Shown here one piece after another: positions 22,897-31,536 of a stretch of 64,000 nt of DNA; positions within the stretch are counted from its first letter, which is position 1; each line of letters starts with the position of its first letter. This DNA comes from Lutibacter litoralis (GTDB lineage Bacteria; Bacteroidota; Bacteroidia; Flavobacteriales; Flavobacteriaceae): contig NZ_BMNS01000002.1 in assembly GCF_014646675.1 (NCBI RefSeq), positions 124,001 to 188,000 of the forward strand, written 5' to 3'. The notes under the pieces were generated by a model that saw only the letters and a program-made list of their open reading frames with translations, searched no databases and was not told where the DNA came from. The translations under genes and the position numbers were made by a program.

Positions 22897-24381
22897 ATGC
22901 CAATGGACAACTACGGATTTCTATCAATTTTACCTCCACTAATTGCAATTGTACTTGCTTTAAGAACTAAACAAGTTTATATAGCATTACTTTTTGGAAT
23001 ATGGTCATCTTGGCTTATTATGAATGACTGGAATTTCATTAAAGGTACTATTGCCGCCATAGAAGGAATGGTAAATGTATTTAAATCTGAAGGAAATACT
23101 AGAACCATTATGTTTAGTGCACTTGTTGGTGCTCTTTTACTATTTATTCAATACTCTAAAGGGGTTGAAGGCTTTGTAAATAAAATTAATATACTTATTG
23201 ATTATTTTGAAAAAAAACAAAGTGGTTATAGTCGAATTATTGTTCAAATTTTAGCTTTATTAACAGGTATTATTCTATTTGTTGAAACCAGTATAAGTTC
23301 CTTAACAGTTGGTACACTTTACAGACCAATCTTTGATAAACTAAAAATTTCTAGAGAAAAACTAGCCTATATTGCAGATTCAAGTTCTGCACCCTCTTCA
23401 ATTATTATTCCTTTTAATGCTTGGGGAGCTTTTATTATGGGATTGTTAATTACGCAGGGTATAGACCAGCCTTTTTCGGTACTTTTATCTTCAATTAAAT
23501 ACAATTTTTATCCTTTTATTGCCATTGCAATTGTATTTATTATAATCGTTTCTAAAAAAGATTTTGGTCCAATGGCAAAAGCAGAAAAAAGAATACGAGA
23601 GACTGGAAAATTTTTAAATGACAACGCCAAACCTATGATTTCTGAAACAATAACTTCTTATAAACCAAAAGAAGGCATTAAAGCAAAAGCATACAATATG
23701 GTTATTCCATTATTTACAATGGTAATAATGATGCCTTTAAACCTTGCTTATACCGGTTGGAATAAAGTCGAAGAATATACCTCTTTTTCTAATCATTTAT
23801 CTCAAGCCATAGGAGAAGGCTCTGGATCATCATCTGTTCTATATGCTGTTATTACAGCTATACTTGTTGCTATGATATTATACAAAATACAAGGCATTAT
23901 GAAAGTAGAAGAAATGGTAGATTTAACTTTAAAAGGAATTAGTGAATTAATACCTCTTGCATTATTAATGCTTTTTGCATTTGCTATAAGTGATGCATGC
24001 AATCAATTAGGTACTGGCCAATTTATAGCTAACTGGTCTAAAGAATGGTTATCGCCGGAATTTTTACCAGCAATAGTTTTTATTATTAGTGCTTTTATAG
24101 CATTCTCAACTGGAACATCTTGGGGAACTTTTGCAATTATGATTGCTATTGCAATTCCTATGGCAAATATTCACGAGGCTAATTTTGGGCTTGTCATTGC
24201 TGCAACTTTAGGAGGTGGTGTTTTTGGAGATCATTGTTCTCCTATTTCAGACACTACAATTATTTCATCTATGGCTTCTGCAACAGATCATATAGACCAT
24301 GTTAAGACACAATTACCTTACGCTTTAATTGGAGGAGGAGTTACGGTTGTTATATACATAATAATGGGTTTTATCCTTTAA
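22897..24381 (+). CDS. NhaC-family Na+/H+ antiporter-like transporter (494 aa)
   Basis: A polytopic inner-membrane protein with about 11-12 hydrophobic segments. Conserved family stretches include SSSAPSSIIIPFNAWGAFIMG at about 167-187 (core PFNAWGAF) and FGDHCSPISDTTIISS at about 445-460, both typical of the NhaC family. It would exchange Na+ for H+ or for an organic substrate. It is the first gene to the right of the island junction and is followed after 31 bp by a D,D-carboxypeptidase gene, so the two may be co-transcribed. In this locus it could supply the sodium gradient used by the SSS symporter, which is inference. Confidence 0.85.
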   Translation: MPMDNYGFLSILPPLIAIVLALRTKQVYIALLFGIWSSWLIMNDWNFIKGTIAAIEGMVNVFKSEGNTRTIMFSALVGALLLFIQYSKGVEGFVNKINILIDYFEKKQSGYSRIIVQILALLTGIILFVETSISSLTVGTLYRPIFDKLKISREKLAYIADSSSAPSSIIIPFNAWGAFIMGLLITQGIDQPFSVLLSSIKYNFYPFIAIAIVFIIIVSKKDFGPMAKAEKRIRETGKFLNDNAKPMISETITSYKPKEGIKAKAYNMVIPLFTMVIMMPLNLAYTGWNKVEEYTSFSNHLSQAIGEGSGSSSVLYAVITAILVAMILYKIQGIMKVEEMVDLTLKGISELIPLALLMLFAFAISDACNQLGTGQFIANWSKEWLSPEFLPAIVFIISAFIAFSTGTSWGTFAIMIAIAIPMANIHEANFGLVIAATLGGGVFGDHCSPISDTTIISSMASATDHIDHVKTQLPYALIGGGVTVVIYIIMGFIL

Positions 24382-24412
24382 ATTAAATCGAAAAGTATCA
24401 AAACAACTAAAC

Positions 24413-25678
24413 ATGCTTAAATTAAAATATCTTTTTTTAGGGTTAACATTTCTACTAATCGGGTGTAAATCTGCACAGGTTTCAAAAAAAATCACTAAAC
24501 AACTCAATAGTAGCTTCTTTAATAATCAATTCACTGGAGTACTAATTTACAATCCAAAATCAAATGATACTTTATTTAGTTTTAATGCTGATAAATATTT
24601 TACACCTGCTAGTAATACAAAAATTTTCACTTTATATACTGGATTACAGTATTTACCAGAAAAAATTCCAGCATTTAAATACACTATTAAAAAAGACACT
24701 TTAACAGTTTTAGGAACTGGAGATCCAAGTTTTTTACATTCCTATTTTAAAGATAGTACTGCTTTAAAAATGTTTAAAAATTATAAAAATGTAACTTTAA
24801 TAATTAACAATATAAAAGATGAAAAATATGGTCCTGGTTGGGCTTGGGAAGATTACGATACTTATTTTAGTCCTGAAAGAAGTAGTTTTCCAATGTATGG
24901 AAACATACTTACAGTTGATTTTGAAAAAGACTCTTTAATCAATCCTAAAATATTAAAGAATAATGTGAAATTTAAAAAATCAAACTTTAATAGAGCGTAT
25001 TGTTCTAACCATTTTTTCTACCAACCTAATAACAAGAAACTAAAAGAAATTCCTATGGTTATGGATTCTTTATTAGTAACTAAATTATGGAATGATCTTT
25101 TACCCAACAAAGTTACAATCAAAAGCAACTCTATAAAAAAAATGGAACATACTGCTTATAGCATTCCATCAGATTCTTTATATAAACGAATGATGCTTGA
25201 AAGCGATAATTTTTTAGCCGAACAAATACTTATTTTAACATCTTCTACCCTTTCAGATACATTAAATTCTACCACAATAAGAAAAGAAATTCTTAAAACC
25301 CAACTAAAAGATTTGAAGCAGCAACCTAGATGGGTAGATGGCTCAGGGTTAAGTAGGTACAATTTATTTACACCAACTTCATTTGTGCAAGTTTTAACTA
25401 AATTACATTCAGAAATCCCTAAAGATCGACTGTTCAATTTCTTCCCAGTTGGAGGAAAACTTGGAACCTTAAAAAACTGGTATGAAGGTAATCCTACACC
25501 ATACATTTACGCAAAATCTGGCACCGTTGGAAATAATTACTCTTTAAGCGGATACCTAATCACAAAATCGGGTAAAGTTTTAATTTTCAGCTTCATGAAC
25601 AATCATTTCACCACCAAAACAAATGATGTTAGAAAACAAATGCAAACCGTTTTTGAATTTATTAGAGACAACTATTAA
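24413..25678 (+). CDS. dacB: D-alanyl-D-alanine carboxypeptidase/endopeptidase, PBP4 type (421 aa)
   Basis: A serine peptidase of family S13. The three penicillin-binding motifs are present: S67-N-T-K70 (SxxK), S-D-N in LESDNFLAEQ (SxN), and K-S-G-T in YAKSGTVGN (KTG). The N-terminus is a lipoprotein signal ending in LIGC (Cys18), so it is anchored in the periplasm or outer membrane. It removes terminal D-Ala and may cleave peptide cross-links of peptidoglycan. At 421 residues it is a little shorter than the enterobacterial form (about 477). It follows the NhaC-type gene and converges with the M14 peptidase gene with only 13 bp between the stops. Confidence 0.88.
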   Translation: MLKLKYLFLGLTFLLIGCKSAQVSKKITKQLNSSFFNNQFTGVLIYNPKSNDTLFSFNADKYFTPASNTKIFTLYTGLQYLPEKIPAFKYTIKKDTLTVLGTGDPSFLHSYFKDSTALKMFKNYKNVTLIINNIKDEKYGPGWAWEDYDTYFSPERSSFPMYGNILTVDFEKDSLINPKILKNNVKFKKSNFNRAYCSNHFFYQPNNKKLKEIPMVMDSLLVTKLWNDLLPNKVTIKSNSIKKMEHTAYSIPSDSLYKRMMLESDNFLAEQILILTSSTLSDTLNSTTIRKEILKTQLKDLKQQPRWVDGSGLSRYNLFTPTSFVQVLTKLHSEIPKDRLFNFFPVGGKLGTLKNWYEGNPTPYIYAKSGTVGNNYSLSGYLITKSGKVLIFSFMNNHFTTKTNDVRKQMQTVFEFIRDNY

Positions 25679-25691
25679 AGTAGCTTTATTG

Positions 25692-27158
25692 TTAATTTCT
25701 AAAAATCAACGCATTATTAAAATTGTTTTGTTTGCTATTTAAATCAATTAAAAAACCATTAATAATTGCATATTTAATTTTTCCATCCTTTTTTAACAAA
25801 AAAGTAGGATTTGCTCCTACGTTAATTTTTAACTCTGGAGCTTTAAATTCACTTTCAATTAAATGAATTGGAGCATTCAAGTACTTTTTATTATCTGGTA
25901 AATCCTCAATTCTTAAATAAGTATAGCCATTTTTTAAAAGCTGATAAATATCTAAATCTAACAGATTATCCATAGATTTCAAAGTTTTTGGATATACTTT
26001 TCCTTGCTCAATAATATACCCGTTTCCATCTAAAGTCTCATACCCAAAAAAAGTAGATAAATCACCTTGATCTATTATCCTACCTACATTATAAAAGCTA
26101 GAATAATTTTCATCATCAACTTCAAAACGATTGATTCCCAAATCAATAACATAATCTTTATCTAAAAGATGATAGGTTACCCCTTGTATTTTTAAATCAA
26201 ATAATTTATGATCATTTTGAGGAATTTTTTCATAATCTTCAACCGAAATATCTTTGTAAGTACCATTAGCAATGGTATAAATTGCAGCTAAAATGGAAAC
26301 ATAGTTTAACTTTCTAATTTCTTGTTTTTCTACATCATTTTTATAACCTCCAGACTCAATTAAAATAGCACTTGTACCCCATTTTTGTATATTATCTCCA
26401 AAAGCACGAGGTTCAAAATCATCATTATATCTTCCAACTTGTCCTGGCGCATATTTTTGAATAACTTGATTCATAAAAACAATAACTTTCATAGCGTTCG
26501 CTCTAACTCCATTAATCTCTTTTTCAAAATTATATGCAGGCGCTAAGTATGAAATAGTAGCAACCTTATCTGTCCGTTCGGCATTATAATAAATACTTTG
26601 GTCATGTAAATTAAATCCAAAATCTGCTTTTAAGCTATCGCGAACACTTTTTAACGTTCTCCCTTCTGGCGATTGCAATCTTAAAGCATCTCTATTCATA
26701 TCAATTCCCAATGCATTGCGTCTTGTATATTTTTCAGCTCCATCAGGGTTTAACATCGGTAAAAAATGAAGCGTCAGCTTACTTAAAATGGCTTCTTTTT
26801 CTTCAGAAAAATCATTGCTATTTAAAAAATTAAAAATATCAAAAATAGCTTGTGTTGCCGTTGGTTCATCTCCATGCATTTGTGACCACAAAAAAACATT
26901 TATATTTCCTTTACCAACACTCACTAAATTTAAATCTCTACCTTCAATAGATTCACCCACTTTTTTTACTGTATATTTTGAATCCTCCTCCAACTTATTA
27001 ATTAAAGGCTTTATATTTTTATATTTTATCCTTCTATTTATTAAGCTAGTTTCTTTGTAATTATCATAGGTTTCATACAAATTTGATGTGAAGTCATTAT
27101 TTTGACTTGAAATACTTATAAAAAAAAGCATCATTACACTAGTAAAAACTTGTTTCAT
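25692..27158 (-). CDS. M14-family zinc carboxypeptidase, secreted (488 aa)
   Basis: The protein begins with a signal peptide (KQVFTSVMMLFFISISSQ) and has an M14 metallopeptidase domain. The first zinc ligands are in QMHGDEPTATQ (H-x2-E) at about residues 113-123; a substrate-binding NRDALRLQSPEGR follows at about 150-162, with further conserved segments NLHDQSIYY and the catalytic-region ESGGYKND. A C-terminal region of about 150 residues is probably a beta domain. It may trim peptides, possibly peptidoglycan stem peptides given the neighbours (PBP4 on one side, LD-carboxypeptidase on the other). It is on the opposite strand from the rest of the locus. Confidence 0.85.
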   Translation of the reverse strand: MKQVFTSVMMLFFISISSQNNDFTSNLYETYDNYKETSLINRRIKYKNIKPLINKLEEDSKYTVKKVGESIEGRDLNLVSVGKGNINVFLWSQMHGDEPTATQAIFDIFNFLNSNDFSEEKEAILSKLTLHFLPMLNPDGAEKYTRRNALGIDMNRDALRLQSPEGRTLKSVRDSLKADFGFNLHDQSIYYNAERTDKVATISYLAPAYNFEKEINGVRANAMKVIVFMNQVIQKYAPGQVGRYNDDFEPRAFGDNIQKWGTSAILIESGGYKNDVEKQEIRKLNYVSILAAIYTIANGTYKDISVEDYEKIPQNDHKLFDLKIQGVTYHLLDKDYVIDLGINRFEVDDENYSSFYNVGRIIDQGDLSTFFGYETLDGNGYIIEQGKVYPKTLKSMDNLLDLDIYQLLKNGYTYLRIEDLPDNKKYLNAPIHLIESEFKAPELKINVGANPTFLLKKDGKIKYAIINGFLIDLNSKQNNFNNALIFRN

Positions 27159-27372
27159 ATTATTTTATTTTGGAATTTATTTATGATTTGAATCTCTATA
27201 ACAATTCAATAAAACCAATTATTAAAATTCAACTAACAATCAAATTTAAAACAATTTTACTGTACAATAATTTAACTAATCATAAATTATTAAAATCTTA
27301 AAAAAACCTTTATTGATATGTGTTTTTTGTGTTCTTCAATTAGACTTTCAACAAGAAAAATCCTATATTTAC

Positions 27373-28416
27373 ATGAACACTTTTATTAAATTTATGAAAC
27401 TATTTTTCTACTGCATCTTATTAATCTTTATGGTGAATGTGAGTTGTAAATCTAAACAACAAACACATTCCAATTTTACAAAAAATGAAACAACCCAAAT
27501 AATAAAAAAACTGCCTTATCTTAAAAAAGGAGATACGGTAGTTATTATTTCTCCCGCTGGAAATTTATTTAACAAAAAAGCTGAAATTCAACAAGCAAAA
27601 AAATTACTTAACGGCTGGGGTTTAAATGTTGTTTTAGGAAAAAACATTTTCACACAAAACAATCAATTTGCTGGTACAGATAATGAACGTGCCTCAGACT
27701 TTCAAAAAGCTTTAGATAATCCAAACATAAAAGCTATTTGGTGTGCACGTGGTGGCTATGGTTCTGTAAGAATTTTAGACAAATTAGATTATAGCACCTT
27801 TATTAAACATCCTAAATGGGTTATTGGATATTCGGATATAACAGCTTTTCATAATCAAATTCATAATTTAGGATTTGAAACCATTCATGCGATGATGGGA
27901 ATTAGTTTGAATGAAAATTGTGAATTTTTAGAAGAAAATGCTACATCTCTAAAAAAGTCCCTTTTTGGCAATCAATTATATTACACCATAAAAAGCTCAG
28001 ATTATAATAAATTAGGTGAAGCCACTGGACAAATTGTTGGAGGAAACTTAACCCTTTTACACACCATGCTCGGGTCAAAAACAAGTATTAAAACCGATGG
28101 TAAAATTTTATTTTTTGAAGAAATTGGCGAATATGCTTATCATATAGACCGCATGTTACAAAGTCTAAAACGCGCCGGATATTTTGAAAATTGTAACGGT
28201 ATTATTGTTGGAGATATTAGCAATGTTAAAAAAAACAGTACACATTGGGGAACAACTATAGAACAACTTATTTTAGATGTTGTTAAAGACTACGATTTTC
28301 CAGTACTTTTTAATTTTCCAGCGGGTCATGAAGACATAAATCTAGCGCTTATTTTAGGGAGAACTATTGAGTTAAAAGTTAACAAAGATAATTCTACTGT
28401 TTTATTCAAAAAATAA
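27373..28416 (+). CDS. LD-carboxypeptidase family S66, lipoprotein form
   Basis: The S66 (LdcA/MccF) catalytic set is visible: the nucleophile Ser in IGYSDITAF (about residue 154), a Glu in FFEEIGEYAYHIDRML, and a His in FPAGHEDIN. These enzymes cleave the L,D bond between meso-diaminopimelate and the terminal D-Ala of tetrapeptides. I chose the ATG at 27373, and the ATG at 27394 (MKLFFYCILLIF) is equally possible; both give a lipoprotein signal ending MVNVSC. An upstream in-frame start near 27313 would put about 20 polar residues before the signal and is unlikely. Classical LdcA is cytoplasmic, so a lipid-anchored form implies trimming in the periplasm. It is followed after 26 bp by the dipeptide epimerase gene. 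Confidence 0.85.
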   Translation: MNTFIKFMKLFFYCILLIFMVNVSCKSKQQTHSNFTKNETTQIIKKLPYLKKGDTVVIISPAGNLFNKKAEIQQAKKLLNGWGLNVVLGKNIFTQNNQFAGTDNERASDFQKALDNPNIKAIWCARGGYGSVRILDKLDYSTFIKHPKWVIGYSDITAFHNQIHNLGFETIHAMMGISLNENCEFLEENATSLKKSLFGNQLYYTIKSSDYNKLGEATGQIVGGNLTLLHTMLGSKTSIKTDGKILFFEEIGEYAYHIDRMLQSLKRAGYFENCNGIIVGDISNVKKNSTHWGTTIEQLILDVVKDYDFPVLFNFPAGHEDINLALILGRTIELKVNKDNSTVLFKK

Positions 28417-28442
28417 AAAATCAAATATTAAATATTTACAAT

Positions 28443-29462
28443 ATGCAACTAATCTTAAAACCGTATAATTTAAAACTACGCCACACGTTCACTATTTCAA
28501 GAGAATCTTACGATGTACAACCAACGCTTATTATTGAATTAAAAGATGGTGAATATTCTGGGTATGGAGAAGCAACTTCTAATCCATATTACAACATTAC
28601 CATTCCAAAAATGATAGATGATTTAAATTCATTAAAACCTTTAATTAAAGAAAACTCTCATTTAACTACAGAAGCTTTTTGGGATAAAATGTATCCGCAC
28701 TTAAAACATGATATGTTTGCTTTATGTGGTTTAGATTTAGCTTTTAATGATTTATTTGCCAAAAAACAAGGAAAAAAGCTTTATGAGTTATGGAACTATG
28801 ACATCAGTAAAAACCCTTTAACTGATTATACCATTGGAATTGATTCTATTGAGAAAATGGTAGCTAAAATGAAAGAAGTTCCTTGGCCTATTTATAAAAT
28901 AAAACTTGGCACAAAAGAAGATATAAAAATAATTGAAGAGTTACGAAAACATACCAATGCAGTTTTTAGAGTTGATGCTAACTGCGGTTGGACGGTTGAG
29001 GAAACCATAAAAAATTCAATTCAACTCAAAAAACTAGGAGTTGAATTTCTTGAGCAACCACTAAAAGCTGATGAATGGGATGACCATAAAGAAGTTTTCT
29101 CAAAATCTGTATTACCCATCATAGCAGATGAAAGCTGTCAAATTGAAGAAGATGTTTTAAAATGCCACAATCACTTTCATGGTGTAAATGTTAAACTGGT
29201 AAAATGTGGTGGCTTAACTTCAGCCAAAAGAATGCTTATTCAAGCTAAAGAATTAAATATGAAAACTATGGTTGGCTGTATGACAGAATCTTCTGTTGGG
29301 ATTTCTGCAATTGCACATCTTTTGCCATTATTAGATTATGTAGATATGGATGGCGCTATGTTATTAGCTGAAGACATTGCTACAGGAGTTACAATTAATG
29401 ATGGAATTATTAAATACAGTGATTTAAACGGAACTGGCATTACTTTAACCAAACATCAATGA
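28443..29462 (+). CDS. L-Ala-D/L-Glu dipeptide epimerase (enolase superfamily), copy 1
   Basis: A member of the muconate-lactonizing/dipeptide epimerase branch of the enolase superfamily. The catalytic K-x-K is K152-I-K154, the metal ligands are D178 (RVDANCGW), E204 (EQPL) and D229 (ADES), and the opposite catalytic lysine is in NVKLVKCGG at about 251-254. The substrate is most likely L-Ala-D-Glu from peptidoglycan stem peptides, converted to L-Ala-L-Glu for degradation. A paralogue of the same size lies at 43462-44475. The stop overlaps the start of the PLP enzyme gene by four bases. No signal peptide is present, so it acts in the cytoplasm. Confidence 0.88.
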   Translation: MQLILKPYNLKLRHTFTISRESYDVQPTLIIELKDGEYSGYGEATSNPYYNITIPKMIDDLNSLKPLIKENSHLTTEAFWDKMYPHLKHDMFALCGLDLAFNDLFAKKQGKKLYELWNYDISKNPLTDYTIGIDSIEKMVAKMKEVPWPIYKIKLGTKEDIKIIEELRKHTNAVFRVDANCGWTVEETIKNSIQLKKLGVEFLEQPLKADEWDDHKEVFSKSVLPIIADESCQIEEDVLKCHNHFHGVNVKLVKCGGLTSAKRMLIQAKELNMKTMVGCMTESSVGISAIAHLLPLLDYVDMDGAMLLAEDIATGVTINDGIIKYSDLNGTGITLTKHQ

Positions 29463-30478
29463 TTGTAAATGAATTTCCAAACAGAAAAATTTCTGTAAAC
29501 AAAGAACCATATTTATATTTTGGAGGGACTTCATATTTAGGAATGGCTTCAAATACAGAATTTCAAAAAAACATTTTTGAAGGTTTAAAAAAATGGGGAA
29601 CATTTTATGGAAGCTCAAGAAACGCCAATATAAAATTAGCCATTTATGAAGAAGCTGAAAAACACTTCTCCAATTTCTTAGGAAGTGAAGACAGCCTTAC
29701 TACTTCTTCTGGAACTTTAGCTGGTAAAATGGTTATTGATTATTTATCTAAAACCACTCAGAAATTCTTTCATTATCCAAAAACCCATCCTGCGGTTTTG
29801 CATCCTGATAGTTTGTCTTTATTTTTAAATGGGAAAATAAATCCGCTTTTACAGAATGATATTTTAGAAGAAATTATAATTACAGCTGATGCTATATTAG
29901 CTTTAGAAACACAACCCACTTCATTTGATTTTTTAGATGTTATTTCACCACAAAAAAAGATAACTTTAGTTATTGATGAGTCACATAGCCTGGGTGTTAT
30001 TGGCAAACATGGAAAGGGAGTTTTTTCTTCAATAAACTCTAACAAATTAAATCGGAAAATTTTAATATCATCCTTAGGAAAAGCTTTTGGTATTTCAGGC
30101 GGAATTATTGCTTCTGATAAGGATTTCATTAAAGTAATTAGTGCTGAGCCTATTTTTATATCGTCATCTGGAGCAAATCCAGCTTATTTAGAGGCTTTTC
30201 TTAAAAGTAATAATCTTTATAAAAATCAGCGAAAAAAGCTTTTTAATAACTTAGACTTTTTAGAGAACGCTTTAAAACCCAACAACAACTTTCAATTTAA
30301 TAAAAAATACCCTGTAATTTATTCAACAAGTGATGTTTTACATGAAAAGTTACTACAAAACAATATTATTATCGCTAGATTTAAATATCCTACTTATGAA
30401 AGCTATATGAATAGAATTGTAATTACAGCAAACCATACTAAAAGTGATTTAGAAAAATTAACTAATACAATTAAATAA
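29459..30478 (+). CDS. PLP-dependent aminotransferase-fold enzyme, BioF/KBL-like (339 aa)
   Basis: A fold-type I PLP enzyme of the alpha-oxoamine synthase group. The PLP-binding Asp lies in VIDESHSLGVIGKHG, and the Schiff-base lysine in ISSLGKAFGISGG. The N-terminal substrate-binding region is shorter than in 8-amino-7-oxononanoate synthase (about 385 residues), so that exact activity is doubtful. It overlaps the epimerase gene by four bases (ATGA), which suggests a linked role, perhaps in processing the amino acids released from the stem peptide. Its substrate cannot be read from the sequence. Confidence 0.75.
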   Translation: MIVNEFPNRKISVNKEPYLYFGGTSYLGMASNTEFQKNIFEGLKKWGTFYGSSRNANIKLAIYEEAEKHFSNFLGSEDSLTTSSGTLAGKMVIDYLSKTTQKFFHYPKTHPAVLHPDSLSLFLNGKINPLLQNDILEEIIITADAILALETQPTSFDFLDVISPQKKITLVIDESHSLGVIGKHGKGVFSSINSNKLNRKILISSLGKAFGISGGIIASDKDFIKVISAEPIFISSSGANPAYLEAFLKSNNLYKNQRKKLFNNLDFLENALKPNNNFQFNKKYPVIYSTSDVLHEKLLQNNIIIARFKYPTYESYMNRIVITANHTKSDLEKLTNTIK

Positions 30479-30647
30479 TATACATATTAATCTTTTAAAT
30501 AAGAATGCATAAAACCGCTTTAAAAATGCAGTTTCACTTAAATATTTAAAAACATTCAACTTTAATCAATTAAAAACAAAAGACATTTCACATAAACAAA
30601 AAGTTACATATTTGTATTACTTTTACATAATAAATTAATGAAATAAT

Positions 30648-31397
30648 ATGCTAAAAGAAGAAAGACAACACCTTATATTAGACAAGATTAAACTAAATAG
30701 AAAAGTTTTATCAGCAGATCTAAGCATTGAGTTGCAGGTTTCTGAAGACACCATAAGAAGAGATTTAAATGAACTATCCGCAAAAGGACTAATCAAAAAA
30801 GTTCATGGAGGAGCGCTCCCAGTAGATACTAAAGCACCATCCTACGAAGAAAGGAAGTTCTCAAACTTAAAAGAAAAAAATAATATTGCCAAAAAGGCTG
30901 TAAGCCTTATAAAAAACGGCCAAGTAATAATAATGAGTGGTAGCACAACAAATTTGCAACTAGCTAAAATAATTCCTTCTGATATAAATGCAACTATCTA
31001 TACTTATAGTCTTCCAATAGCACTGCAACTTACAGAACATCCTTCTATAGAAATTATATTTATTGGTGGAAAACTGAACAAACCCGCACAAGTTACTGTT
31101 GGATTAGATGTTGTTTCTTCAATCTCACAATTAAGAGCCGATTTATGCTTTATGGGAACAGGAGGTATCAATGTTGAAAACGGAATGACTGAGCCCAACT
31201 GGGAAGTTTCGCATATCAAAAAGTGCATGATTGAAGCTAGCGAAAAAGTAATTGTATTATGTACAAATAATAAAATCAATGAAGTTAAAAGGTACCCTGT
31301 TACTCCAATAATTAAAATAAATACGCTTATTACCGACTTGAATTCAAAAAACGAAATCTTTATTCCGTTCAAAGAAAAGGGTGTTAAAATTCTTTAG
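30648..31397 (+). CDS. DeoR/GlpR-family transcriptional regulator (249 aa)
   Basis: An N-terminal DeoR-type winged HTH (ERQHLILDKIKLNRKVLSAD ... VSEDTIRRDLNELSAKGLIKKVHGGA, residues 5-57) is joined to a DeoR C-terminal sugar-phosphate-sensing domain with the conserved IIMSGSTTNLQLAK and FMGTGGINVENGMTEP stretches. Such proteins usually repress catabolic operons and respond to a phosphorylated sugar. It sits directly upstream of the SusC gene and the MurNAc genes. MurNAc-6-P or a related sugar phosphate is therefore a plausible effector. The repeats at 31421-31462 are its likely target. Confidence 0.88.
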   Translation: MLKEERQHLILDKIKLNRKVLSADLSIELQVSEDTIRRDLNELSAKGLIKKVHGGALPVDTKAPSYEERKFSNLKEKNNIAKKAVSLIKNGQVIIMSGSTTNLQLAKIIPSDINATIYTYSLPIALQLTEHPSIEIIFIGGKLNKPAQVTVGLDVVSSISQLRADLCFMGTGGINVENGMTEPNWEVSHIKKCMIEASEKVIVLCTNNKINEVKRYPVTPIIKINTLITDLNSKNEIFIPFKEKGVKIL

Positions 31398-31420
31398 AAA
31401 CACTTACTTAAAAATATTTT

Positions 31421-31462
31421 ATGCGTTTTTATGCGTTTTTAAATGTTAATGTGTGCGTTTTT
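31421..31462. promoter_or_regulatory. Phased repeat array upstream of susC, candidate operator
   Basis: ATGCGTTTTT occurs at 31421-31430 and 31431-31440, and a variant GTGCGTTTTT at 31453-31462. The starts are 10 and 22 bp apart, close to one and two helical turns, so the sites face the same side of the DNA. They lie just upstream of the susC promoter and directly after the DeoR-type gene, whose relatives often bind arrays of short direct repeats. Confidence 0.45.
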
Positions 31463-31473
31463 TTAATGATTTA

Positions 31474-31505
31474 TTGCCGTTTTACAAAAATAAATGCTAC
31501 TTTTG
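31474..31505 (+). promoter_or_regulatory. Bacteroidetes-type promoter of susC
   Basis: The -7 element TACTTTTG (31498-31505) fits TAnnTTTG, and TTG at 31474-31476 lies 21 bp upstream as a -33 element. The susC ATG is 31 bp downstream of the -7 element. Confidence 0.6.
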
Positions 31506-31536
31506 AGTAATCTATTATTATTTTAAAACCATTTTT

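Noticed and set aside
25679-25691. Terminator between the convergent PBP4 and M14 genes
   Set aside because: The 13-bp gap holds no stem-loop or T-run of note.
30479-30647. Terminator or riboswitch before the DeoR-type gene
   Set aside because: A weak, imperfect stem with no T-run and no known aptamer pattern.
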